From contig NZ_JAIVLH010000002.1 of NCBI RefSeq assembly GCF_020524345.1, forward strand, positions 310,001-374,000: a DNA stretch of 64,000 nucleotides, given 5' to 3'. The translations under genes and the position numbers were made by a program. The DNA is from Metabacillus niabensis (lineage in GTDB: Bacteria > Bacillota > Bacilli > Bacillales > Bacillaceae). Shown one piece after another: positions 1-8,557 of this stretch (positions within the stretch are counted from its first letter, which is position 1; each line of letters starts with the position of its first letter). The notes under the pieces were generated by a model, which ran no database searches, was not told where the DNA came from, and saw only the letters and a program-made list of their open reading frames with translations.

Positions 1-853
1 CCATTCCTAGTCCGAATTCTCCATTTTGGAATGCAAGGAAATACATGTAAAGTCCAGGAACATATGATGAATAACCTGGTCCTCCATTTGTCATAACTAA
101 TGGGAGTGTTACGTTTTGTAGTAATTGAATCACTGTTAAGATCAATATTAATTTCACTTGTCCCATAACTAAGGGAATCTCTATTTGAAAAAACCTTCTA
201 ACTTTCGTGATTCCATCCAGTTTTGCAGATTCATAGACACTTTCTGAAATAGATTGTAATCCGGCATAGAAAATTAATAGGTTAAACGGTACAACAAAAG
301 GAAACCCTACAAACATCAATGCGTAAAGAGCAATATTTGGATCACCCAGCCAGTTTTGTATAATTCCATTTAGTCCCAATGTTTTCAATAAAGTGTTTAG
401 CACGCCTACGTTTGGATCATAGATAAATCCCCATATCATAAACATAACAATTCCTGGGACAACTACTGGAATAACGAATAATACACGGTAAATATACTGC
501 ATTCTTTTACTTTTTAAATGAAAGATAACAACAGCAACGAATAAAGGAATAAGCAGTTCTACGATTACTTTAATGATTGTCCATAACCCAACATTTTTCA
601 TCGAAATCAAAAAGATCTTGTCTTTGAGCAAAGTTATATAATTTTGAAGACCGGTAAATTGCGGTTGATTGAACCCGTCCCAATTTGTAAATGAAAAACC
701 TATTGCTATCAAGGCAGGATAATACATAAAGGTGATCAAAAGAATAAAGGAAGGAATAAGCATTCCATAACCGGATTTCCAATTATACCGCAATTTTCCT
801 ACCTTTTTCTTTTTCATACTGCTGTTTTCTAATTGTTGGACTGTTTCTGCCAT
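1..853 (-). CDS. ABC sugar transporter permease, MalF/UgpA type (3' part outside window)
   Basis: Inner-membrane subunit of a binding-protein-dependent sugar importer. The 284 codons visible start at an ATG at 853 preceded by GGGGAG. The protein has a short basic N-terminus (MKKKKVGK), a first membrane segment (GMLIPSFILLITFMYYP), several further hydrophobic segments, and near residue 220 the cytoplasmic EAA loop (ESAKLDGITKVRRFFQIEIP) that docks on the ATPase. Order in the transcription direction is sulfatase-like hydrolase, binding lipoprotein, this permease, so a second permease (MalG type) probably follows beyond the left edge. The ATPase is not seen and may be a shared MsmX-type subunit. 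The family call is secure; the substrate is unknown. Confidence 0.9.
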   Translation of the reverse strand, partial: MAETVQQLENSSMKKKKVGKLRYNWKSGYGMLIPSFILLITFMYYPALIAIGFSFTNWDGFNQPQFTGLQNYITLLKDKIFLISMKNVGLWTIIKVIVELLIPLFVAVVIFHLKSKRMQYIYRVLFVIPVVVPGIVMFMIWGFIYDPNVGVLNTLLKTLGLNGIIQNWLGDPNIALYALMFVGFPFVVPFNLLIFYAGLQSISESVYESAKLDGITKVRRFFQIEIPLVMGQVKLILILTVIQLLQNVTLPLVMTNGGPGYSSYVPGLYMYFLAFQNGEFGLGM

Positions 854-931
854 AAGCTTCTCCCCTTTCATTAAGAAAGCGGACTATTTACAATCATTTT
901 TCGTTTTTTAGCCCGCGCATTCGTTTATTCG

Positions 932-2434
932 TTATTCTTCTAAATATTCCGATAAGTCCCAGTTGTTTTGTTGAATCAATGAATCTGCCGTTTTTTCCAT
1001 CTCTGTATCAGCCACCTTAGCAAACTCTTCTAATGTGGTATCACCAAGAATATATCCTTGGAAGCCACGATAGATTGCATCCAGTTCTTTCTTTTCAAGA
1101 TTAATACCACCAAAAACACTTTGTAATGGTTGATTAGCAAGGTCCGATAAACCACTTAATTCTTCTATCGGTTTTGCTCCTGCAACTGTAGGTACATTTT
1201 CCCCTAGCTCATTAACAATTGCTTCATTATGTTCTGGAGTTGTAATATACATTAACCAATCGATTATAGCCTTTTCTTTCGCTGGAGTTAGAGAATTATT
1301 CGCTTTCTTTGTTGGAACAGCATATTGAAATGATGCACTAGGTCCACCGATTGCTGCAGACGAATCAAATTCTGTTGCGAATTCTGAAGTAGCATGATCA
1401 GGAAACGGATTTTTAAACGATGACCACTCAAAATCAGGGTTTGCTGATTTAATTTGTTGTGATGCCCAGGATCCATCGAAATACATCCCAACTTCTCCTG
1501 TTAAAAAGGCAAGCATTGTTCCTTGTCCATTTGAATCACCACCAGTAAAATCCGGTTGCCAATATTGTGAAAAATCTTTTAAAATAGGCCATATAGCCAT
1601 CCATTTCTCATTTTCGGGTCCGAATACACCCTTTTTAATAGCAATAACTTGATCTTGATTAGTAATTCCCTCATTCCCTGTATAGCGAAGCTCATCATAT
1701 TGGTCTGCAAAGAAATTTGTAAAAAACAATCTAGTTAACCATGTGATTCTGTCTGTACCGGTAGGAGTTGAAGCAAGATTCCATGCAAAAGGAGTATACC
1801 CGGCATCTTTTAATTTTTGACATGCTACAATAAACTCTGACCATGTTGTTGGCATCTCTTTGATACCTGCTTTTTCAAATGCTTCTTTATTAAAATACGT
1901 TGCTGTTCCAACATAGTCTCCATTTATAACATAAGTACTTCCATCTGCTGACTTCGTATCAGAAATAATTTGTCTATTCAACAATTCATTCCAAGGTTTA
2001 TTTTCAACGTAAGGATTTGGTTGTTCCAGGTATTCTGATAAATCCGTAAGTGTCCCTTTTGCTAATGCTGTATTTGCGTCATACCATTGGCTCCAAATAA
2101 TATCTGGTAATTGACCGCCAGATGCCTTAGTTCGAACCCATGTCATATAGTCTTGATCTGCAGGTAATCCTTTAATAAATTCAATTTTAATCCCCGTTTC
2201 TTTTTCATACTCTTCTGCTAATTTTTTCAAAACTGTTGCTGGTTTTTGATTAGCGTTTAAAACTCTGTTAGGACTATAGGTTCCTGCATACATTGTAATG
2301 GTTCCGCTAAACTCTTCCCCGTCTGTCTGATCCGTTTCATCAGGAGATGAACTAGGAACAATACATCCTGTAAGGAGTGATGAAACTAATAGAATAATAA
2401 TCGAAATCAAACCGAATTTTCTTACAGTTTTCAT
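932..2434 (-). CDS. Extracellular sugar-binding lipoprotein of ABC importer
   Basis: Solute-binding protein of the family-1 (maltose/multiple-sugar) type, 500 aa. It has a lipoprotein signal with membrane segment at residues 9-22 and lipobox LLTG-C24, followed by an acidic Ser/Asp/Glu linker and the periplasmic-binding fold; TWSEFIVACQKLKDAGYTPFA is characteristic of the family. It starts at ATG 2434 behind GGAG. It lies 78 nt upstream of the permease gene and 21 nt downstream of the sulfatase-like gene, so all three are probably cotranscribed. At 500 aa it is longer than typical maltose-binding homologues (about 420), like those for larger or charged oligosaccharides. Substrate unknown; the neighbouring hydrolase suggests a substituted glycan. 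Confidence 0.9.
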   Translation of the reverse strand: MKTVRKFGLISIIILLVSSLLTGCIVPSSSPDETDQTDGEEFSGTITMYAGTYSPNRVLNANQKPATVLKKLAEEYEKETGIKIEFIKGLPADQDYMTWVRTKASGGQLPDIIWSQWYDANTALAKGTLTDLSEYLEQPNPYVENKPWNELLNRQIISDTKSADGSTYVINGDYVGTATYFNKEAFEKAGIKEMPTTWSEFIVACQKLKDAGYTPFAWNLASTPTGTDRITWLTRLFFTNFFADQYDELRYTGNEGITNQDQVIAIKKGVFGPENEKWMAIWPILKDFSQYWQPDFTGGDSNGQGTMLAFLTGEVGMYFDGSWASQQIKSANPDFEWSSFKNPFPDHATSEFATEFDSSAAIGGPSASFQYAVPTKKANNSLTPAKEKAIIDWLMYITTPEHNEAIVNELGENVPTVAGAKPIEELSGLSDLANQPLQSVFGGINLEKKELDAIYRGFQGYILGDTTLEEFAKVADTEMEKTADSLIQQNNWDLSEYLEE

Positions 2435-2455
2435 ACAATCAACTCCTGTTTTTAT

Positions 2456-3841
2456 TTAGGATTGGTTATTAAAAGCTAAATCAATTTTCTCTCGTTTTGG
2501 GTCAGCCTTCCATTCATCCCATGTCATTCCGTATTCTGAGAGAACTTTTTCAATCCTACGTTTAAAAGGAAGTCCTTCTTCTATTAAGACTTCATTCATT
2601 GGGTCCTTTTCAGATCCAAGTTTTGAATCTACCCAGTCATTTAACTGTTTTTTAAACTTTTCTACTTGCTTAGGAAGCTTGTCAGATAGATTTGTTTCTT
2701 CATTTGGATCTTCTAATATGTCATAGAGTTCGATTGGTGGTCGGGAAAAAGGACCAGAGTCATACGTCTCAATGTATTTATATTGGTTGGTCCTGATACC
2801 TCTAGCAGCTTGCCAAGCACATTCACTTAAATATATTTCAGAATGATGGCTTATTTTTTTACCTAGAATGAGTGGCCAGAGACTTTTCCCATCAAGCTTG
2901 TCTGGTAATTCAAGACCTATTGCTTCGAGCAATGTAGGCATTAAATCGGCATGCTGAACTAAATTTGATACTTTTAAACCTTCCGGAATTTTGCCAGGCC
3001 AACGCATAATCATTGGTACATGAACTGTTGCCTCATAGAGTCCACAATGATCCCAGTATATATCATGCTCTGTTAAGCTCTCCCCATGATCCCCAAATAA
3101 CACAAGCAAAGTATCATCCTTAATACCCAGCTTTATTAAATACTCATCTAAATCTTTTAACATATCATCTAAATATCGAATTTCCGCATCGTATAAGGCG
3201 CTTACATAATTAGAGTCAGTAATATTTTCAAGTAAATCAAAGTGATGGCGCTTAAAAAATGGATATGCAGGATGATTAAATGCAGGCTCCATACTTTTAT
3301 TCGTTAAATCATAAGGATTTTTCTCGAAATCGTAAAATTCTTTGATATATTCTTTAGGTGGTAAATAAGGTGTATGCGGATCCCAGTAGTGCAAAAATAG
3401 AAAGAAATCTTCATCTTTATGTTCATTTATCCAAGGTTTAGCAAACTTATTAATTGAATGACCTTTTATCCACCTTGTTTTTCCAGTTGTATTCATATAA
3501 TACTGATAACCTCTTGCGAACCATTCCTTTAAGTGATATAGATTATCAACTGCCGCTGTTGTAAATCCTGCCTTTCTTATAATAGTTGGAAGCCACTCAT
3601 GGTCTTTTGGTAAATATGAGGATGGAGAACCGTGTGAAACTACTCCTGTAGTTAATCCTACTTTCCCGGTAAAAATACACGTATGCGCAACTTCGGTAGG
3701 AATATCGGATGCATATGCTTGTGTAAATAAGACCCCTTCTTTTGCAATTTGATCCATATAAGGGCTGGTTGGATGCTTATATCCATAACACCCTAGATTT
3801 TTCGCCCTAAGTGTGTCTAGTGAGATAAAAATTACCTTCAC
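2456..3841 (-). CDS. Sulfatase-superfamily hydrolase lacking the formylglycine Cys/Ser
   Basis: Alkaline-phosphatase/sulfatase superfamily enzyme, 461 aa, no signal peptide, GTG start at 3841 behind AGGGGGAG. Metal-site elements are present: D9 in SLDTLR, HYWDPHTPY near residue 150, and the DHGE block in LFGDHGESLTEHDIYWDH. In the position where sulfatases carry C/S-x-P-x-R the sequence reads T49-E-V-A-H53 followed by the usual FTG. Thr cannot be converted to formylglycine, so the enzyme may be a phospho-ester hydrolase/transferase or a Thr-nucleophile relative, not a classical sulfatase. First gene of the sugar-importer operon and cytoplasmic, so it probably acts on the imported glycan or its breakdown product. 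Family secure, chemistry uncertain. Confidence 0.8.
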   Translation of the reverse strand: MKVIFISLDTLRAKNLGCYGYKHPTSPYMDQIAKEGVLFTQAYASDIPTEVAHTCIFTGKVGLTTGVVSHGSPSSYLPKDHEWLPTIIRKAGFTTAAVDNLYHLKEWFARGYQYYMNTTGKTRWIKGHSINKFAKPWINEHKDEDFFLFLHYWDPHTPYLPPKEYIKEFYDFEKNPYDLTNKSMEPAFNHPAYPFFKRHHFDLLENITDSNYVSALYDAEIRYLDDMLKDLDEYLIKLGIKDDTLLVLFGDHGESLTEHDIYWDHCGLYEATVHVPMIMRWPGKIPEGLKVSNLVQHADLMPTLLEAIGLELPDKLDGKSLWPLILGKKISHHSEIYLSECAWQAARGIRTNQYKYIETYDSGPFSRPPIELYDILEDPNEETNLSDKLPKQVEKFKKQLNDWVDSKLGSEKDPMNEVLIEEGLPFKRRIEKVLSEYGMTWDEWKADPKREKIDLAFNNQS

Positions 3842-3914
3842 ATTACTCCCCCTAATATAAATTTTAAAAGGTTATTAAGCGATTTTACCCTTTTTTATAT
3901 CTTACTTTTTAACA

Positions 3915-4058
3915 GTGGAAAATTCATGGTCATTAAGGTCATGTTATTGGCGGATTAAGCCAAAAGGAAGGTCTATATCTCCACAATTTGTAGAAATGAT
4001 TCAATTTGCAGGCTGTAGTCATTATCTAAAAGGACTTAAATTCCGTGGAGAAAAGTGA
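3915..4058 (+). pseudogene. Possible C-terminal relic of a LysR-type regulator
   Basis: A start-less open frame of 47 codons ends at TGA 4058. Its reading (YWRIKPKGRSISPQFVEMIQFAG) resembles the end of the LysR substrate-binding domain, where an aromatic-rich strand is followed by LSPAxxAFIxFL. No helix-turn-helix part exists upstream. The rest of the 3842-4294 gap holds no gene: it has AT-rich DNA, the long hairpin at 4176-4222 and a 20-bp palindrome at 4238-4257. The match is by eye only and could be chance. Confidence 0.3.
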
Positions 4059-4175
4059 TAAGTAAAGCTTGAGTTAATTGGGGGTGAAAATGATTAATAA
4101 TAATTTATATAAAAAGAGGAATGTGAGGTTTCTTTATTATCATACCCTTATTAAGTATATGAATCTTACAATGGT

Positions 4176-4222
4176 CTACCTGTTTGCTTTATTCAATAGT
4201 ATTGAACTAAGTAAACAGGTAG
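4176..4222. terminator. Long imperfect hairpin in intergenic region
   Basis: Outer arms CTACCTGTTTGCTT and AAGTAAACAGGTAG pair over 14 positions with one G-T pair. Inside, TTCAATA/TATTGAA pairs again, giving a 47-nt near-continuous hairpin. It lies downstream of the LysR-like relic and downstream (minus strand) of the MFS gene ending at 4295. It lacks an immediate long T-run, so it may be a weak terminator or an inverted-repeat relic. Confidence 0.4.
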
Positions 4223-4294
4223 TATTGAAGTAGTACTTTTTTTCATGCATGAAAAAACGGTCAAAGCTAAAAATCATAGCTTCATAGCGAGTAT

Positions 4295-5575
4295 CTAATA
4301 ACTAAGTTCCTCCGATTGGACAACTTCCTGCTGTTTTTCTTTTATTAGAAATCCTCCAAACATACCTAAAATGGAAAAAACCACAGGAATCATAAATCCG
4401 TAAAAATAACCGATATGACTATTGGCGGTTTGGAATGAGTCCAAAACTGTTCCGAAAATGCTTGGTAATAATACTGCACTCAAGAAACCTCCCATGTTCG
4501 CAAAACCCGTAGCAACTCCCACTTCTTTTGCTTCAAATGACTGGCGGACAACCGCGAAGGTTAATGCACTGGCACCATTTCCAAAGCCGATAATGAAAAA
4601 GAGCAAAACAAGTATAAAAAGTGGTGGTTTACCACTAAAAACGAGGAAAGTGGTCCAACTCAAAAAAATCATACAATGAAAAATCAAATACGGCTTTTTA
4701 ATTGAATTTATTCGGCTTGATATCATAGTTGCTAAAGGTGCTCCAATGATGGCCCCAAAAAGACCGATCATAATAAATTGACTAGCTGTTGACAGGGACA
4801 TATCAAATACTGACGTCCCGTAAGGAACGGCCCATGAACCGATGAAGCCTACATACGTCCCTACTGCCCCAAAATGACAGAAAAAGGCTGCCCAAGCCTG
4901 CCGGTTCGTAAAAATCCGCTTTAATATTACCGAGATTTTCTCTGGTTTAGTTTTTATTTTTTTTAGTGAAGAGTCTGGTAAACTATTTGATTTAATGATT
5001 CGTTTTGGTTGATAAATGAGTACAACGTAGAGGAGTATTCCACATAGTAATAATAGAATTCCCATAGATAAAAAGGATGTTCTCCATCCTAATAAGCCGA
5101 TCCAAAGCGAAAATGGCACTGTTGCCAGCAAAAAACCTAAGCTTCCTGACACACCTGCCATTCCAAGTAATTTAACAAATTCATTTCCTTTAAACCACTG
5201 ACTTAGAATTAAGACTAAATTTACCCAAATGGCAGAATCACCGGTTCCGACAATTAATCTTGCAATAAGAAGAAAGGTTTCATTCGGTGCGAGACTATAC
5301 AGTAATGTCCCGATTCCGGTCAAAATTGTCCCAATGATAAGAAATAAATTTGGACCGAAGCGATCGGACAAAATCCCAATCGGCACTTGCAAACCGGCAT
5401 AGGCAAAAAATTGTATGCTTGCGATAAATCCAATGGTTGCAGCCGTGACACTAAATTCATTCATCAATTGATCTGTAATTAAGCCCGGTGCTGTTCTTTG
5501 GCTAACGATAAGAAAATACGTGAACAGTACGGATGCAAAAACGATCCATCTGTACTTACTGGTTTGTTTGTTCAT
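4295..5575 (-). CDS. MFS transporter (organic anion/glucarate-type subfamily)
   Basis: Major facilitator protein, 426 aa, with about 12 hydrophobic segments and a central hydrophilic loop near residues 190-215 (KRIIKSNSLPDSSLKKIKTK). The loop-2/3 signature reads GILSDRFGP after segment 2, and its second-half equivalent is degenerate. A start near AYNRK-like MFS proteins of the NNP/ACS type is suggested by SQRTAPGLITDQLMNEF after segment 1. Monocistronic by spacing: 200 nt to the terminator on one side and a relic-containing gap on the other. Substrate cannot be deduced. Confidence 0.85.
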   Translation of the reverse strand: MNKQTSKYRWIVFASVLFTYFLIVSQRTAPGLITDQLMNEFSVTAATIGFIASIQFFAYAGLQVPIGILSDRFGPNLFLIIGTILTGIGTLLYSLAPNETFLLIARLIVGTGDSAIWVNLVLILSQWFKGNEFVKLLGMAGVSGSLGFLLATVPFSLWIGLLGWRTSFLSMGILLLLCGILLYVVLIYQPKRIIKSNSLPDSSLKKIKTKPEKISVILKRIFTNRQAWAAFFCHFGAVGTYVGFIGSWAVPYGTSVFDMSLSTASQFIMIGLFGAIIGAPLATMISSRINSIKKPYLIFHCMIFLSWTTFLVFSGKPPLFILVLLFFIIGFGNGASALTFAVVRQSFEAKEVGVATGFANMGGFLSAVLLPSIFGTVLDSFQTANSHIGYFYGFMIPVVFSILGMFGGFLIKEKQQEVVQSEELSY

Positions 5576-5690
5576 TTGTAGATGCTCCTGTTTGTATAGA
5601 TTCCTATGTTTATTATAAACTAAATTTTTTCATTGAAGGTGTTTTTAGTTTTAATTTAGTTACATCGCCCTTTTAGAAATTTATAAACAA

Positions 5691-5722
5691 AACCCCATTT
5701 CAATACCAATTGAAATGAGGTT
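5691..5722 (-). terminator. Intrinsic terminator of the VOC gene pair
   Basis: Stem AACCTCATTTCAAT / ATTGAAATGGGGTT read on the minus strand, followed by TTTTGTTT. It lies 68 nt past the stop of the gene ending at 5790 and has the correct polarity for it. Confidence 0.75.
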
Positions 5723-5789
5723 AATTTTGTCGAATATTAGTTGTGGTTGTATCTTAATAATCTTTTGTAGAAAAAATATGTATGAACCA

Positions 5790-6179
5790 CTAACTAGTTA
5801 TTTGTTTATCTTCCCTTAATAGATATTCATTCCCATCTTGGTCAAAAAATGTGAACATTGTCCCGAAGGGCATTCTTAACATTTCACCCACTTTGACACC
5901 CTTTTGCACCATACTATCATATGCTGATTCAATATCAGTAGTGCTGAAGAGGATGGAAGGATGAGCTACCTTTGAGGGTTGCTGTTGTTCCATTGCTGCC
6001 TTGGAATACAACACAAGGGTTGTAAATTCATTATCACTAGGTCCGACTTCAATCCATTTTGCATTTGGTCCCATAGGTTGTTCTAGTTTTAAAACAAATC
6101 CTAGTTTATTTAACCAAAATTCCTTTGCTTGTTCTTGATCCTGAACATAGACAGAAATTTTACCAATTTTATCAATCAT
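5790..6179 (-). CDS. VOC (glyoxalase/bleomycin-resistance fold) family protein
   Basis: 129-aa vicinal-oxygen-chelate protein with two beta-alpha-beta-beta-beta modules: N-terminal IGKISVYVQDQEQAKEFWLNKLGF, C-terminal ending FFDQDGNEYLLRED with the usual metal-ligand Glu position. ATG start behind AGGTGG. It lies 23 nt downstream of a second VOC gene, so the two probably form one transcript. VOC paralogues of this length act as dioxygenases, lyases or antibiotic-binding proteins; the substrate cannot be predicted. Confidence 0.85.
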   Translation of the reverse strand: MIDKIGKISVYVQDQEQAKEFWLNKLGFVLKLEQPMGPNAKWIEVGPSDNEFTTLVLYSKAAMEQQQPSKVAHPSILFSTTDIESAYDSMVQKGVKVGEMLRMPFGTMFTFFDQDGNEYLLREDKQITS

Positions 6180-6202
6180 TAGTTTCTTCCACCTTACATC
6201 AA

Positions 6203-6598
6203 TTATTTGGCATTTTCATCTGGTTGATGAATGCCAAATGTGTTTCCTTCAGGGTCAATATAGTAACCTTGCCAAGCCATACCTGGAAGAGCGTATTTTG
6301 GAAGAGCAACTTTTCCACCATTTTTTACAATTTTAGCTTCAGTAGAATCGTAATCTTCCACGCCCATTGTACATGCGTAGCCATTCAATGCTTGTCCATT
6401 TTCCGGTGCAGCTCCATGACGTTGCATCAAAGCTCCATTGATTCCCGGTTCGTTTGCATCTCCGGTCACAGCTCCAAAATATGGCATTCCGGCATATTCA
6501 CTCCAATCTTCAAACGTCCAGCCAAATACCTCACCGTAAAACTTCTTTGCTCGCTCCATGTCACTTACATGTATTTCGAAATGTACAATTCTTCCCAT
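6203..6598 (-). CDS. VOC family protein (YdeO/glyoxalase-like)
   Basis: 131-aa VOC protein beginning MGRIVHFEIHVSDMERAKKFYGEVFGW. The ATG at 6598 is chosen over an in-frame ATG 42 nt upstream because AAGGAGG sits just before it. The C-terminal half has YYIDPEGNTFGIHQ with a conserved metal-position His/Glu region. It precedes another VOC gene by 23 nt. Homologues are generally annotated 'VOC family protein' without known substrate. Confidence 0.85.
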   Translation of the reverse strand: MGRIVHFEIHVSDMERAKKFYGEVFGWTFEDWSEYAGMPYFGAVTGDANEPGINGALMQRHGAAPENGQALNGYACTMGVEDYDSTEAKIVKNGGKVALPKYALPGMAWQGYYIDPEGNTFGIHQPDENAK

Positions 6599-6737
6599 AT
6601 TTTCCTCCTTGTTTTCCAAACAGAATTTGTTTTCCATCAAATGTTAACATTCTACATAGAGGGCTAATACTCCTACTGTATTTTATAATAATAATGTGTT
6701 TATTCAACATCCTATCGTTTCATAATTAAACTAGAAT

Positions 6738-7364
6738 TTAATTCTTTGACTTAACCTTATATCGTAAAACTGTTTTTAGTTTAGCTGGTTTGACTTTTCT
6801 TACATCAGATAGATAAATTTCTCTATGATCAAATGAAATCCTTTCAAGGTGATGTTTATTTGAAAATTCATCTATTTTTTCAAACGTTTGAGGTTCATTG
6901 TCATAAGGACCTATGTGGAGCATTTGTACGGTTAAACCATCTTCCATTGACTCAAATGTTACTTCATCAAGGAGAGGAGTGGGCTTCTTTTTCCTGACTT
7001 GTTCAAATGCTTTCTCCACTATTTCTACATTCACAAAATCCGGTTGTCTAATCATGTTGGTATACAATAATTCATCCTTATTTAACTCATCTAATTGTAT
7101 ACCTTTTTCAGTTAAACTCCAAATACCTTCTAAAGGATAGACAGTATAATCATAATATCCTTCTGGAGTAAATCCTTGTTTTGGCATCATTTTAATAGCA
7201 TATGCCAGCGAATAAAGGACTTCGACTTTACGGGAGAATACATCTTCATTTGGATTTCCTTTTCCCGTTATCATTAAAAAGTTTTGCCTTGGAACCTTTA
7301 GTAATTCAGGTTTTTCTTTGGGCAAATATAATATTTTCTCTTTTTTTCTCCATTCATGCTTCAA
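6738..7364 (-). CDS. GyrI-like small-molecule-binding domain protein
   Basis: 208-aa soluble protein. The sequence follows stand-alone GyrI-like proteins: N-terminal KPELLKVPRQNFLMITGKGNP, a central region with YDYTVYPLEGIW, and a C-terminal strand set beginning MLHIGPYDNEPQTFEKIDEF, where the HxGPY motif is the family hallmark. TTG start at 7364 behind AGGTG. These domains bind amphipathic or toxic compounds; stand-alone versions have been proposed to hydrolyse or sequester them. It lies between VOC and SRPBCC genes, each with its own ribosome site. Confidence 0.85.
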   Translation of the reverse strand: MKHEWRKKEKILYLPKEKPELLKVPRQNFLMITGKGNPNEDVFSRKVEVLYSLAYAIKMMPKQGFTPEGYYDYTVYPLEGIWSLTEKGIQLDELNKDELLYTNMIRQPDFVNVEIVEKAFEQVRKKKPTPLLDEVTFESMEDGLTVQMLHIGPYDNEPQTFEKIDEFSNKHHLERISFDHREIYLSDVRKVKPAKLKTVLRYKVKSKN

Positions 7365-7441
7365 AATTATTCACCTGTTTTCCTTCGAATTATGATTTAT
7401 CATTCTTTAAAAGATCTATTTGGCCTACTGAAAGTTGAGGT

Positions 7442-7897
7442 TCACTCTTTCTCCAAGTAGCTTTTTAACGAATCCAAATCTTTCGCACAAGCTTTCTTAA
7501 AGGTACCGGCCATCAATTTCCCGAATAATTTTGCTAGTCCTGTAAGTCCATTTATTTCCCCGTCCAATTTAATCTCTGTAGAATCATTCTTTGAAGATAG
7601 AATGTATGTAAACACAAATTCACCTTTGCCTGTTGTTCCTTTTGTTCCATCACAGCGCAACACTATTTTATGGGGTTCCTTCAATTCAACGACTTCAAAA
7701 TGTTCGGTAGCTTCTGTTCCAAACATTTTTCGTGTTTCCCTCCATTCACTTCCTACTTTAAGAGGTCCCTCATCCATCCGCTCGATTTTGACTAAGCCTT
7801 TCATCCAATTCCGTGCAGAATCAAGATCCAACAAACCAAAATATGCTCTTTGCTTCGTTACCTGTACCGTTCTCACTACTTCAAAACGTATGCTCAT
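7442..7897 (-). CDS. SRPBCC (START/Bet v1-like) family protein
   Basis: 151-aa single-domain protein with the helix-grip fold pattern: an initial strand (SIRFEVVRTVQVTKQRAYFGLLD), GSEWRETRKMFG in the centre, and a long C-terminal helix (LAKLFGKLMAGTFKKACAKDLDSLKSYL). ATG start behind AGGAGG. Members bind hydrophobic ligands or act in polyketide/aromatic modification. No ligand or partner can be inferred. 77 nt separate it from the GyrI-like gene, so cotranscription is possible. Confidence 0.8.
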   Translation of the reverse strand: MSIRFEVVRTVQVTKQRAYFGLLDLDSARNWMKGLVKIERMDEGPLKVGSEWRETRKMFGTEATEHFEVVELKEPHKIVLRCDGTKGTTGKGEFVFTYILSSKNDSTEIKLDGEINGLTGLAKLFGKLMAGTFKKACAKDLDSLKSYLEKE

Positions 7898-8046
7898 AAA
7901 ACTTCCTCCTATACCACACCTATAATTATTTTTAAAACTTTAGCTTATTTTAATAATGTACTAAGAATAAGTTCCACAAACGTGTTTATAGTCCTTCTTA
8001 TTTTCACTACATGGAACCTTGTAGTATGTTTATTTGTCTATTTAAA

Positions 8047-8077
8047 AATCCCCACCTTTTTATAAAAGGTGGGGATT
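8047..8077 (-). terminator. Perfect-stem intrinsic terminator left behind a decayed gene
   Basis: AATCCCCACCTTTT / AAAAGGTGGGGATT stem; on the minus strand it is followed by TTTTTAAA. It sits 10 nt past the stop of the chemotaxis-receptor relic, in the correct orientation for that lost gene. Confidence 0.8.
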
Positions 8078-8086
8078 GTGTATAGA

Positions 8087-8218
8087 TTAAAATTTAAAAC
8101 TGTTTACCGCTTTTTGCAGCTCTTCTGCCATTGAAGATGCGTTTTCAATTGATGCCAGCATTGTATGTGCTTTGGTTTTTATCATTTGTACAGTATCTAA
8201 TACCCTAAGCTTTGCGAC
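8087..8218 (-). pseudogene. C-terminal relic of a methyl-accepting chemotaxis protein
   Basis: A 43-codon frame without a start ends in MLASIENASSMAEELQKAV followed by NSFKF-stop, the typical tail of Bacillus chemotaxis receptors after the signalling hairpin (SSLAEELQxSVxxFKx). An in-frame TAG closes the frame upstream, and no ligand-binding, membrane or HAMP part is found in the following 340 nt. The gene has therefore been deleted except for its last coils and its terminator. Confidence 0.7.
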
Positions 8219-8557
8219 CTAATCTTTTGAATTGTGTGCCTTTATCATTGAATATATATGTTAATAGAGTTATATTACATGAACATTACAACACTTTCAA
8301 TATGAATTCTTCATGGAAAATGTTTCTAGTTCAGAAAGAGATCAACGCTGATTTAGTAACAAGACCTTTTTCCTAGTTTAAACTTATAAACATAATGAGA
8401 TCTATCCCGATGATTGCCATGACAACAAGATGGTGGCCATTGGCACGAACTCGGGCTTCAAATCCCGATATTCCTACAATTCTGCTTAGTGATTAAACAT
8501 CATAAAAAGAGAAAGGCAGACTGTAAAAAACATGGGAGCCTTACGTCGTTTTTTTTC
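8219..8557. other. Gene-free stretch with an unidentified open fragment
   Basis: No gene with a start and ribosome site is found here. Positions 8377-8497 are more GC-rich than their surroundings and are open without a start on the minus strand (about 40 codons, including VRANGHHLVVMAIIGID); the plus strand is also open there (IYPDDCHDNKMVAIGTNSGF). It looks like a gene remnant, but I cannot identify it. Near 8500-8535 lies AT-rich DNA just past the garD stop. Confidence 0.4.

Noticed and set aside
6125-6667. Long plus-strand open frame of about 180 codons opposite the VOC genes
   Set aside because: It is antisense to two well-conserved genes, has no ribosome site and no recognisable protein pattern.
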